Shown piece by piece: positions 34,201-44,000 of a DNA stretch of 64,000 bases. A program made the translations under genes and the position numbers. Where the stretch lies: assembly GCF_964204645.1 (NCBI RefSeq), contig NC_134031.1:868001-932000 (forward strand). The letters are read 5' to 3'. Numbering within the stretch: position 1 is the stretch's first letter; each line of letters starts with the position of its first letter. The notes below the pieces were generated by a model. The model had not been told where the DNA came from and made no database searches. It saw only the letters and a list, made by a program, of their open reading frames with translations. This DNA comes from Tubulanus polymorphus. Taxonomy: Eukaryota > Nemertea > Palaeonemertea > Tubulaniformes > Tubulanidae.

Positions 34201-36642
34201 AACTAATTCCACCGCACGTGACGCGGGGAAACCCTCGGAAACATGTTTCTGTCTCCCGTTTCCATGTTCTACATGTGTCGTATGTGTTGAGCTTGCAGTA
34301 GTAACAAATTGACTGTCATGTCTGTGTTGACGGCAAACAATAAGTGTTTCATGAACCTCAAATAAGATCTTACTTCACTTATATATTTACCACCTCAGTT
34401 AGTGCATATGCGCAACATGAATAAATCTGTCTCAATTACTATCGCCAGTATCTAACCGAAAGGTGGCCTTACAAGTCACTCAGCGTACTTACAAAACTGA
34501 AATTCAGTTCGTTATTGCGATACAGTAATATTGGCCGTCAATATTGTGACTTCCTACTTACAATTAGTCGCTCGCACTTGAGGCCAATATGACGCACTGT
34601 GACATCATGTGCATACATAAAGAGGTCGAACAGATGACGTCACGGTTTGTTGGTGAAAACGTAACAACAAAAAATTTGATTCACAGATTTCGGAGGAACT
34701 GCCATGAAATCACCACCAATATGGCGTCGGTCACGTGATCAAAACACGTGAATGCACGACCTCAATACGGATATAAGAATTTACCATTCTGACGAGCTAA
34801 AACGAGCACTTCTCTGATATCATACGATTCGCCTAGATCCAGATACCACCAGGCCCAATCCCACCAATCAGGTTTAGCCTCAGAACACGAGTACGGTTTC
34901 GAGAACGCTTCCGGTTCGTGGCGACCATCGATTGCTAGTTCCGGTCCCATGTTCGATGTGGATAGAGGCGCCATGTACGCTTTTGTAAACAGATTTATGT
35001 TTTCTGAAATAATTCAATACATTTCAATAAGTATAGATATATTTAAAGGAATCGTGATAACCCGGTGTAACAGTTAACGTGAAAACTAGTAGTACTTTGT
35101 AAGTTTACTGAAATCATATAGTTTTCGTGTGCTAGTGCACAGAGTAGCTTTATCGGGTAAATGATGGGATTTTGATGAAGCTACTGCTATACACTGTATG
35201 ATGCTCGTTTCGTAATAAGGTCAGTTAACCTACACAGTTACCTTTTTTCAATCCTTATTACCTTATTATCTATTATTTATTATTAACGAAAAAAATTAAG
35301 CATATTTTAGAATTAATAGAATTAATAGAATTAAGCATATTTTTATACTGTATATAAAATTGTTTTTTCGTTAATATAGCTACTTATAACCTACACAGTT
35401 CTACCTGTCTGCTCGCTTATTGATTAGATCTAAATTTCTAACTATTCAATTGTCCGTTGATCGTTGAATAAATTACCTCCAATTTGTTTTGAATTGAGCT
35501 GCGGTGCTGAAATAGAGGACGCACAAACGAATTGAGATTCAAATTTCATACGAATAAAAATGAATGCGATTTTTTCTTAAAACTTACATTTCAATGTATA
35601 AAGCCAGTCCCACCAGACTCGTGTGTTAGTTGATGGAACGGGAAGTGATGGGTATAAGATACAACCGCCAGTTTTTGCATCAGTTTTAATTCCGGCCAGA
35701 AATGCTTTACACCTTGGAACCTCACTACATTTCTGTTCACATCGATCGAACGTCCAAGACCTATAACCCCCTAAATGGGCCACTCCAGTGTACGACTGAT
35801 GTGCGGTGTAGTTTGACCGTAACTCTTAAAAGAAGACAACTACATGAGACGAAAAGATACACAATATCCGTGTATGATGAATAACGGAAGAAATCCCGCA
35901 GTAAATTCATTGGCTGAATTTGTAGTGGGATTTCTCTCGTTAAGACAGCTAGATATAACCGACAAATAATCTTCACTCCGAGTGTAAGGAACGGCCTCAA
36001 TGGTTACCTCTTCTATTAAACAAAGTTCGATCATTTCGTATGGTTGATGTGCCGCATCTCGGGGCACTTTTAATATAACATTTACCGGTACTTGGGTGAA
36101 GGATAAATAGATCACACCGACTGTCAATATCGCAGTAATAACGACATTCGTCAGGAGTATGAATTGTTATCATATATAAATCTTTCGCGTAGCATTCACT
36201 TTTAACAAGTCGTGAGTATCCAGCAAAATAGTTAGCTGAAAAATAAACGAAATGTAATAATTTGTTTTTTTAGAAATCTACAAAGCAGGATCCAGTTTTA
36301 TAAAAATGATTAAAAACTCTAAAATCTAGATACGAATTAGACGTTTTTGTGACATTGTGGCCTACATTTTACACAATTACACTTCCATACTTACATCATC
36401 AATTAAATAATCAACTATAAACAAACAAACTTTATTTATGAGAGGTGCAGCTATCCAGTTCATAACTCAAAATGTATCGATTCATTATACTGTATGTACG
36501 GCTTACGAACATAAGATATACATATATACTACTATTATAATCGAAATATTCGACAGTAAGACAACTTACAATCTAAACTGACTCCATTTTCCACGATGAT
36601 TAACGCTATGAACGAATGAATCGCGAATAATAAGTTGTTCAT
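24964..36642 (-). CDS. PAN/FTP/C-type lectin/kringle receptor A (gene span)
   Basis: Twenty-four exons, read from high to low coordinate, sum to 5085 nt (1694 codons plus stop) with no internal stop. All junctions are GT..AG, and all but two are phase 1. Order: signal peptide, PAN, PAN, 30-nt linker exon, FTP1, FTP2, FTP3, first half of FTP4, C-type lectin domain, second half of FTP4, FTP5, kringle, FTP6, FTP7 with Ser/Thr-rich insertion, transmembrane helix, 50-residue tail. FTP denotes the fucolectin/tachylectin-4 type of F5/8C jelly-roll fold, which binds sugars or surfaces. The modules point to a cell-surface or shed recognition receptor; ligand and pathway are unknown. Tandem copy B follows at 37776-49919. 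I know of no named family with this order. Confidence 0.88.
25394..26548 (-). CDS. receptor A: FTP domain 7 with Ser/Thr-rich insertion, three exons
   Basis: Exons 26330-26548, 26131-26235 and 25394-25849, all phase 1. ENLALNKSTSQSS...LATDGNIES...WWAVFLVNVYQVEKVVVTNVADNYG | FSNVTIFVVDEFL...PIDEETASTSP | about 65 Ser/Thr/Asp residues, then GNFTSCGTISQLKEG...GAVGRYVVLMKQ...LTVCEVQVYG and a Thr-rich stalk. The second half of the fold is thus interrupted by a mucin-like loop. The insertion is likely heavily O-glycosylated. Confidence 0.87.
26719..26830 (+). mobile_element. tRNA-derived SINE in receptor A intron
   Basis: CCGTGGTCCAGTGGTAAACACGC (A-box-like) and GGTTCGAGTCC (B box), about 45 bases apart, form a tRNA-like head. 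It lies in the intron between FTP6 and FTP7 exons. The matching intron of copy B (39706-39877) lacks it, so it inserted after the duplication. Confidence 0.6.
26901..27436 (-). CDS. receptor A: FTP domain 6, two exons
   Basis: Exons 27218-27436 (219 nt) and 26901-27146 (246 nt). LNAAVGKNCKQSDHAEGG...NLAADGVYD...WWSVDLEIEYKVKQVVIINTDG | WLTDYEIWLSPKWHD...RFYCTQD...WGRYLSIVKRS...IVLCEVEVAGYV. Copy B has one extra codon before IVLCEVEV. Confidence 0.88.
27552..27809 (-). CDS. receptor A: kringle domain
   Basis: 258 nt, phase 1-1: EECVWTSEGVEYHGT...KCQRWN...AKNYCRRLDENFPWCYQTTGSRWEFCIIDKC. All six kringle cysteines are present, with the YHGT, CQRW, NYCR and PWCY hallmarks. Kringles bind proteins, often through lysine side chains. 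Confidence 0.92.
28101..28825 (-). CDS. receptor A: FTP domain 5, two exons
   Basis: Exons 28604-28825 (222 nt) and 28101-28346 (246 nt). GNIAVQPFRAVRNGGHLALDG...YWFIDLYHAVYFVRKIRFFGPENCC | EDIHIYTSVDF...LKLCADDVTISTD...CIKPVMASHVFVYKPV...LVICEIDIYGTE. In the second half SHVFVYK replaces GRYVxI. Confidence 0.85.
29357..29581 (-). CDS. receptor A: FTP domain 4, second half
   Basis: 225 nt, phase 1-1: LAPCMSWEWTIDVSEDNSNYELCFDDKGNN...CNPIRRGKFVKITQPR...ALVFREVKIYS. It has the second-half pattern (NY-LC-D.G, RGKFVKI for GRYVxI, REVKIYS for CEVEVYG). It follows the C-type lectin exons and has no first half of its own, so it completes the fold begun at 31012-31230. Confidence 0.82.
29878..30570 (-). 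CDS. receptor A: C-type lectin domain nested in FTP4, three exons
   Basis: Exons 30391-30570, 30087-30169 and 29878-30019 (phases 1-1, 1-0, 0-1). DPDWKLDPSNKKCLASFSKK...NEARTECEKKGGQLITIRNWE...WLQG | FTIGLNDIKDENKFVWNSD | FLNWDDDEPNDKSGEDCV...GRWNDISC...YYCEKP. EPN and WND are both present, so the calcium/sugar site is predicted intact with mannose-type specificity. The domain enters and leaves in phase 1. Confidence 0.9.
31012..31230 (-). CDS. receptor A: FTP domain 4, first half
   Basis: 219 nt, phase 1-1: GNFAVTGKASQFTTYSHYQADNAIDGD...PNWWKVELAFTIDVAWVSIQMPVCTNN. This is a standard FTP first-half exon, ending at the same residue as the other FTP first halves. The next exons encode a C-type lectin domain, not the second half. 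The edges may be off by one base. Confidence 0.82.
31438..32331 (-). CDS. receptor A: FTP domain 3, two exons
   Basis: Exons 32098-32331 (234 nt) and 31438-31686 (249 nt). ENLALGRRIMVGGDQ...PMLDGRRDTEYTG...IVVDLSGWFNIKTVVLITG | CRMCYQNKKATVIAKNH...CTRGNLGRYVYVYIED...LNLAELEVYGLP. CEVEVYG is changed to AELEVYG, so the last conserved Cys is missing in both copies. Confidence 0.86.
32592..32664 (+). tRNA. tRNA-Phe (GAA)
   Basis: 73 nt with a complete cloverleaf: acceptor GCCGAAA/TTTCGGC with discriminator A, D arm GCTC..GAGC, anticodon stem TTAGA/TCTAA with loop CTGAAGA (anticodon GAA), T arm CCTGG-TTCGATC-CCGGG. No intron. A TTTT terminator follows within 10 bases. It lies antisense in the receptor A intron between FTP2 and FTP3. 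Confidence 0.96.
32725..33563 (-). CDS. receptor A: FTP domain 2, two exons
   Basis: Exons 33327-33563 (237 nt) and 32725-32967 (243 nt). ENLAARKSAQF...PALAVDSSRQ...WWHVDLAKLHHIRKVIVVASA | LTTEFHGQLI...IGRHVVIQQGL...IRLALCEVEVYGNP. Donor GTTTAG of the first exon is unusual but identical in copy B. Confidence 0.88.
33890..35003 (-). CDS. receptor A: FTP (F5/8C-like) domain 1, two exons
   Basis: Exons 34785-35003 (219 nt) and 33890-34123 (234 nt). First half: MAPLSTSNMGPELAIDGRHE...DWWYLDLGESYDIREVLVLARQNG. Second half: VEVIVTDLF...NYTLCDVGEL...SGRYVIIRRI...GFSICEVEVYS. These are the A-S-S..A-DG..W-WxxDL and GRYVxI...LxxCEVEVYG signatures of fucolectin-like domains. Confidence 0.88.
35007..35476. 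other. receptor A intron, no feature
   Basis: AT-rich intron between FTP1 and the linker microexon. It is partly alignable with copy B (48344-48881). Nothing else is seen. Confidence 0.6.
35477..35506 (-). CDS. receptor A: 30-nt linker microexon
   Basis: Between acceptor CTATTTCAG and donor GTAATT, a 30-nt phase 1-1 exon (PQLNSKQIG). It is conserved in length and nearly in sequence in copy B (48882-48911), which supports it as real coding sequence. Confidence 0.68.
35588..35824 (-). CDS. receptor A: PAN/apple domain 2
   Basis: 237-nt phase 1-1 exon: YTAHQSYTG...LGGYRSWTFDRCEQKCSEVPRCKAFLAGI...GGCILYPS...WDWLYTLKC. A standard PAN core (C-xxx-C-x5-C-x-x-F...GxCxLY). Same length as in copy B. 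Confidence 0.85.
36008..36235 (-). CDS. receptor A: PAN/apple domain 1
   Basis: 228-nt phase 1-1 exon: NYFAGYSRLVKSECYAKDLY...TPDECRYYCDIDSRCDLFIL...GKCYIKSAPRC. The C-x..CxxxC...C...C pattern and the aromatic C-x-x-F-I core fit a PAN/apple domain, a protein- or sugar-binding module. Confidence 0.82.
36570..36642 (-). CDS. receptor A exon 1: signal peptide
   Basis: MNNLLFAIHSFIALIIVENG...: a 24-residue leader with a hydrophobic core, ending in phase 1 at a perfect GTAAGT donor. Joined to the PAN1 exon it keeps the frame. The same exon exists in copy B at 49847-49919, and a broken one lies near 23365-23440. The start is the only Met ahead of the hydrophobic stretch. Confidence 0.82.
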
Positions 36643-37775
36643 TTTTCATAAAGAAATCTTCGTGATCCTTGGTGGCAGAACTTCACATAGCAAAATACAA
36701 AAACCAAATGTGTCGATCTTATATCACTAGGGCGACTGCGCAGTTCCTTATTTGGAATACCGGTCGAAAATTGATAACAGGAAAAATTATTCTTACGTAT
36801 TTTTAAACTTGCCGATGGCCTCCACGAGCATATTCTAATCTCTTTACTGCTGATCCTCCCCGAGGTGAGATCTTTATTCAAATAAATGCATGTATTGCGG
36901 GCTGTATAAAGCAAATTATCATTTTCGACGAGGAACCAAATACATTTTCTAAAACCTACGTTAAAAAGTCTACCAATCACTAATAGTCTCTTCAATAATA
37001 GTCTTTTTTCCTCCCATAAACACTTCTGAAAGATTATCAAATGCATACTACTATTGAATTCTAATGGTAAATAGTTCTATAATCTTCCCGTTTCATATTA
37101 CAAGGGTGAACATTCTATTCTTTCAATCTTCATTTCATGCTAGTTTCTTTATGTCCACGAGTAAAAACGATAGCAACAAGAAGAGTTGCGCAAACTGTTC
37201 GAGACTCGTAATTCATGTAATTAGTAACCAATACATCACAGATCTATGAAACCAATCCTCAACTTTTACCTTTTAATTGGTGTAAAAAAAAGTAACGTAT
37301 ATTTTGTAGTAAGTCGTGATTATATTTCATCTCTTTTAATCCATCGTACATCATTTACAAAATTATAGTTGTTCATACACAACTCGTATATTTCAAAACT
37401 CAAAAACATGTTTTGATGGAAGTATCTTAGTACAAATTGAAGCCAGACCAAGGCAGGTCGCGATAACCGATTCCAGATAACTCTTTAACTACCGCTTATA
37501 TCAGGTTAATAAACTATAACGATAATAATGATGATAATAATAATTATAATAATTGTTATTATAATTATTCATTCTCTAAGGGCAATCAATACAAAAACTC
37601 CGAACGAATTTCAATCAGTGCACTGTTCTAGAAAAGATAGAGCTTATTCTGGTCGAAACGAACGTACGAGAGGAGATCGGTAGAAACCTGCCGTATTGTA
37701 TGTGTGCGAATACAAATGTGAGTCTTATAAACACTTTTACAGTTGCTAGTGCTAGACGTGATTTTGGTTTTTTTT
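36643..37775. other. spacer between receptors A and B
   Basis: 36643-37190 is the 5' flank of receptor A, shared with copy B and with the relic at 23441-24000, and it probably contains the promoter. 37199-37345 matches DNA upstream of the GPCR genes (22978-23115 and, partly, 20345-20430). The rest is AT-rich with an (ATAATT)-type simple stretch near 37520-37565. Confidence 0.6.
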
Positions 37776-38056
37776 CTATCCGGAAACGATGTTAGGATGA
37801 ACGGCTGTTATTGAAGTAATCGATCGTGGAGTGGCTGAACCAAAATCCGATTCAGAATCGGACCAGTCTTCTGAATTGTCTTCTGTTGTGAATTCGTGTA
37901 CTTTAGTTTGTTGGAACGGAGGTTTTTTCAGCAATCTGAGTATCAGAAATATCAGTCCGATCAGAAGAACTAGAGCACCCATAGCAGAACCAACTGCAAC
38001 TGCTATTACAGGGAATGCATCTACTGGTGCATCAGTAGCGGCGAGTGTGGTGATCA
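37776..38056 (-). CDS. receptor B: transmembrane helix and cytoplasmic tail
   Basis: 281 nt including TAG at 37776-37778. The helix and tail nearly equal copy A (GLIFLILRLL, SEDWSDSESD for SEDMSDSESD). No tyrosine in the tail. Confidence 0.9.
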
Positions 38057-41000
38057 CTGAAATATGATTATAACATAGCTTATACCTAGATGAGGAGGCT
38101 TCATTAGCCTTGCATCATTCAATGTTTCCAGTTTGAAAAGCACCATGAAGATTTTATTAATGATCATTTCATTCGTACTCAAGCGTATATCTAAATTATT
38201 ATTTATTATTTTGGTGAATCTAATTTTAAGAAAGCGCGAAGATTCAGCATTCTAATGAGTCCTGGTTCTACACTCAGCGTTCTAATGAGTCCCAGTTCTA
38301 CACTCAGCGTTCTAATGAGTCCCAGTTCTACTCTCAGCGTTCTAATGAGTCCCAGTTCTACACTCAGCGTTCTAATGAGTCCCAGTTCTACACTCAGCGT
38401 TCTAATGAGTCCCAGTTCTACACTCAGCGTTCTAATGAGTCCCAGTTCTACACTCAGCGTTCTAATGAGTCCCAGTTCTACACTCAGCGTTCTAATGAGT
38501 CCTAATCCTACACTGAATTAATGAAGTCTTTTTGATAGTCTTTTCATATAATCTTTTTAGATTTACCTGTGAAGGTTGATTCTGATGCGGTCGCTGATAA
38601 TGTCGTAGTTGGCACAATTTTCTTTAGTCTCGTGGTTGTTGATAATGTCGTAGTTGGCATAAGTTGCTTCAGTGTCCCGTAAACCTGAACCTCACAGACT
38701 GTAAGAGGGCTCCCGATAGCGTTCTGTTTCATCAACACGACATACCGACCTACAGCACCAGGTGGACATTCTATCAGCATAATCTGACCTTCTTTTAATT
38801 GTGAAATAGAGCCGCAAGTTGTAAAATTTCCAGGTTTTCTAGGTGTTGTTGGTGCAACAGTTGATCCATCTGTTGTCGTGGTATCAGCATCGTTAACAGT
38901 AGATGTTGCGCTAGAAGTTCCAGACGCTTGACCGGTGTTTGGATCAGTAGACGTTGTGACAGATGAACTTGAACTTACTGTCGAGGTTAGATCTGATGCT
39001 GATGATGATGTTGATGCTTCTGACAATGTTGCATCTTTTATTGAACTCGAGCTATCTATAAAAAAACATCAGTTTTGTATTTTGCGTCAAAGTTTGTTGC
39101 AGCTTAACCTTATACAAACATAACTGATTTTTAAGTGGATTATTTCCATAAGGAATTTGTTTGCGTAAAGTGCAGGTCAATATTGGTGTGAAGAAAAAAT
39201 AGTCAGAAAAAAAAGAAAAAAAAGCAGGATGACATTGTCCTCCTCGGGAGGACCTACCAGTAGATGTTGAAGTGGTCTCTTCGTCTATTGGGTACAAGTC
39301 GTACAGATCACTTGGTAGAAATACATCCACGACAGAAATAGTAACATTGAAAAAATCCGATCCTAAAAAAATGTACAAATATTCGAAATCTAAATTCTAC
39401 AAATATTCGATATTCAAATAACTGAACTACGAAGAGCCATAACGATCTTACGGAGGCACATTTGATTTAATTTTTGATATGTGTACCATAATTATCTGCG
39501 ACATTTGTAACGACGACTTTCTCAACTTGATAAACATTCACCAGAAACACGGCCCACCATTCAGTTCTGTGGACACCAGCAGTGCGAGAACATTTGGTAT
39601 ATTTGGATTCGATATTTCCATCAGTGGCCAAATCACTTGTTAAATTCGACGTTGTTGAACTTTGAGATGTCGATTTATTCAATGCCAAATTTTCTACAGT
39701 ATTCTCTGGAAATGAAGAAAATTTGATAGATAATCTACTTTTGACTAGTACTGCTATCTTAATAAGCTAGGGTTCTTTTGTGAAAATCTTTTGAGAGAAA
39801 TCCCCTGGCCTCTCCAGTCGTGAACTAAGAACTGCTCTTGAAGATCCCTTGGATGGAACCACCGAAAAAAGCAATACCTTTTGTGGCATTGTACACATAT
39901 CCCGCTACTTCCACTTCACACAATACGATAGGATCAATAATTTGACTCCGTTTTACTATTGATAAATATCGGCCCCAGATATTCGGTTGGCATCTTGTTT
40001 CCTGAACCTCAGTTGTTACATAGTTAGTCGCGGTATCCTGTGTACAGTAAAAGCGAGAAGTTCGGTCTGTGTCGGAGTCGTGCCATTTCGGAGACAACCA
40101 TATCTCATAATCCGTTAGCCATACATCTGTAGAAAATAAAAGGAACTTATGCAGACAAAGTATGAAGCTTTTCTTAAGAACAGACATTCAAACTTACTTC
40201 CAATGCCATCCGTATTTATTATAACAACTTGTTTGACTTTATATTCAATCTCAAGGTCGATGCTCCACCATATCGTCTGTTCGCCCTCGTTAACGGTTAT
40301 CATGGTGCAGCGTGACATATCGTAAACGCCATCGGCTGCCAGGTTTGATAGTTCTCCGTCCTCAGCGTGGTCAGATTGTTTACAGTTTTTACCAACTGCA
40401 GCGTTCAGTACGACATCTGTAATGAAAGTTTTGTCACAATTTCTTTTTCAAATTCTTCGTGGTCATTTTCAGTTATGCTACGATTGAACTGCATTTCATC
40501 TTTAGAAAACATTAAAGACCTCATACCTTTAGAGCATTTATCAATAATACAGAATTCCCAGCTAGATCCCGTAGTTTGATAACACCAGGGGAAATTTTCA
40601 TCCAAACGTCGGCAGTAATTCTTTGCAGCTATGTGTGACTGTTCAGGAAAATCTTTTGATTTTGTATCGAATGGATGCGATTGCGGTTTCTGTTTATTCC
40701 AACGTTGACATTTGTTTCCTTTTTCTGTATGGCTTTGTGTTCCGTGATATTCGACGCCTTCTGATGTCCATACACATTCTTCCCCTGTTACCAGATAGAT
40801 ATTATAAAATGTTTCAAGTTTAATATGATGTTTCCATTTCAATTTTCTGTACATCAAAGCCCTCCAACCCCAAATGTGATTGGCAGAGTCTATTTTGTCA
40901 CTCGTTGATGGGAAGGATGCCTGGAAGGCTGTATCTAAAAGCACCTAAGATGGCTTTAGGTTGTATGTCAAAGCTTCTGGGATGGTATTAGGTGTTAGTA

Positions 41001-44000
41001 CAATGCTCCAATCAGTGAAGAATTAGGAACCAACATGGCGCATATTCCCATTGATAGTAAATGATACGACAAAAGATTTTACCGAATGCTTCTGTTCCGT
41101 AGATGTCTATTTCACAGATAACCAGTGGACTGGGATGAACTGGTTTGTAGACGTAAACATGCGATGCCATCACTGGTTTTATGCATTTCACCTCCGTAAC
41201 CGAGTCTGTAGAGATTGTTACGTCATCTGCGCATAATTTCAGCTTGCCGGATGCTCGACTGGACGACACCTTTGCAGGCGCCAAGTCAACGAAATCGACC
41301 GAAGTGTAAATATGAATATCTTCTTGGGCTTAAAGCGAAAAGAAAACATTCGACCACAAAAACAAGTAGTGAGGTCCGAAATGTTTCTTTGAGCAAATAT
41401 GTCTACCAGGAAACATTTCGGAGTCGTTATATCATCATTAAAACATCGACACAGAACGTTTCATCGAATATAGGTTAAAATACGATGCGTTCAAATCACT
41501 TCAGGATGTAAACGCCGCACATAATGATTGATACTCACTACAACAGTTTTCAGGACCGAAGAATCGGATTTTTCGTACAAAATAAACCGCGTGGTACAGA
41601 TCTATAAACCAAAATCTATCATGGCTAGTATAACAAGAGACAGGCGGAGGAGCTTTAGTTAATTCTACGGTTGTAGCGCGTTCTTTACGTGGTACTATTC
41701 CATCCAGCGCGAGATGTCCGCCATTTCCAACTGCTCTGAACGGCTGAACGGCTATATTACCTAAATCAAGAAAGCACATGTCGAACTTTCATTATTTTTT
41801 TAACTACAGAATTAAAAGGAACTTAAGCAAGAGCATGGACGTAAAAGAGTCCGTGGCTAGAGGGACATGATGTAAGCATTTAAATGAAGAGGCTTCGTTG
41901 CGATAGTGCGGAACCCCAGTAGAGTGAGTTTGTGGCTCGACCAATGGCTTCCTGGAATAGACGTGAAATGGTTCCCAAATTGTGACGTTTTACTTCAGTT
42001 ATCCGCGTGCTTTGACGTCAAATATGACATATGACGTCAGTTGCACCGTCTTCCCGCAAGATGAGTCGCATGCATGTGTATCAGAGCTACAGTTCTACTG
42101 ATGAATTACCTGTATGTTTTGCGCTGTATATCTTTACTTCTCTAAAGACGAGTGCACGAGTTCTTGGTTGTGTGATTTTGACGAATTTACCTCGACGTAT
42201 CGGGTTACAGGGTACCTTCCTAGTTTCAAGTGACTTCACAGCATTATTTCCCTTGTCATCGAAACATAACTCGTAGTTTGAATTATCTTCTGATACATCG
42301 ATTGTCCATTCCCATGACATACACGGCGCTAGTTCTATACAAAATGAATTGGGTCATCTCGACCATCTTGCACTTGGCCATCTTGGGTTCATTCACGTAT
42401 GCGGCGATGTTGGTTTTAATCACATCATGCAAGAATTCGGCAATGTATCAGTGGCTAAGGCTCAAATGATTTTGCCGAGTTATTGCGTCTATTCTCAAAA
42501 ATCCAAGATGCCAGTTTTAATCCAAATCCGAAATCCAAGATGGCCATCCTGGTCCATGCGCATGTTAGGCGGCCATTTTGGGTTCATGAACAAATGCGGC
42601 CATGTTGATTCAAGCTTGGCTTCTGATCATTATGGCAAAATATCAGTAGTTAAAGTCCAAATCATTTCGCTATATCATTGCATACATTCATCAAAATCCA
42701 AGAAGGTGGCCAAATATATGTTAAAGATATGAATGTTTTTGCGAGGCATTAATTTCACTGTCTGCAGTATGTTATTATTAATGACTTACGTATTGGTTTT
42801 TCACAGTAATATACATGATCGCTGCCTGTACATGGAATATCGTTCCAACTGCCTCCTTGAAAATTCGTCACACAATCTTCATTATTTTTATCGTTCGGTT
42901 CACCGTTGTTCCAGTTAATGAATCGTGCCTGTAATGTGAATCTAAGCAAAACTATTCCTATCAGCTTAGTAAAGATTATATATGTATCGTTCATATTGTA
43001 CCGGTTTTGTTTCGGAATTCCAAACAAACTTATTTTCATCCTTGATATCATTTAATCCTATGAGATAGCTTCTCGAATTTTCGGCTGCAATGAAAAAATT
43101 ATACATCGTGGGTCAAACATGGAATACTCAGTGGATGCTGGTCGGTGAAATTGTTTACCTACAGCGGGCGCCACTTTATCTATGACGCCCCAATATTTGT
43201 GTTGAATTCGATACTGGATTTAAGACGACGCCTTGTTGAACCTTCGAAATTTCATGTTTATTTCACGGAAAGCAAATATCATAAATACAGTAAAAATCAA
43301 ATAGCGAGTCATTTAAATCATAAGTACCACATCTACATGTACAACATACCCTGAAGCCATTTCCACGTCTCCCAGTTTCTAATTGTTATAAGTTGGTTTC
43401 CTTTCTTCTCACATTCAGCCCTGGCCTTATTACCATTCAGCGCCCTCTTCAGAATAGAAACCAAACACTTTCTATTACCAGGATCTAGTTTCCAGTCCGG
43501 ACCTTTACCACATGGATAGTTATTCAATTCTGTATGGAAATGGTCGATATAATGTAAAGCTTTTAATTATTGCGATGTTCGTGTGTTTTCTGCCTTATTC
43601 ACTATGATTTGCCGAACAGTAGAATACAGTAAAGCTGAACTTTTAGTGATTCGGACAAAAATTGAATCATATTCTGACTTCCGATTGGATCGTCGGATAG
43701 TCGCTTATCTCAGACCCAATTTAATCGGTTTCCATTCGTTGGATGAGTTAGGTGAGGTTGACTGTAAATCTAGTTTAGAAGTCGGAAGTACTCTTAGCGT
43801 TCAACGTAATAAATATCTTAAAGATTTTAAAGGTAGAAATTCTGTGAACAAGAAAACAACCAGAAGCAGCTACTATGGATTTAATCACCATCAGATATCT
43901 CACCATTGTTTGTACATACAGGCATCTGTATAGAGACCCATGCGACATCTATTGTAAATGCCAATTCAACTTTCCACCAATTAGGACGTATTTTGACCGT

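Noticed and set aside
36639-37046. 135-codon minus-strand frame upstream of receptor A
   Set aside because: It lies in the 5' flank. The frame is not kept in the equivalent DNA of copy B or in the relic, and no signal or domain is visible.
38250-38517. CRISPR-like array
   Set aside because: Direct repeats without spacers in animal DNA; an ordinary minisatellite.
38255-38521. Plus-strand frame with a 10-residue repeat (MSPSSTLSVL-type)
   Set aside because: It is the 30-bp tandem array read in an open frame; 30 is divisible by three. It lies antisense in a receptor intron, with no start context or splice evidence.
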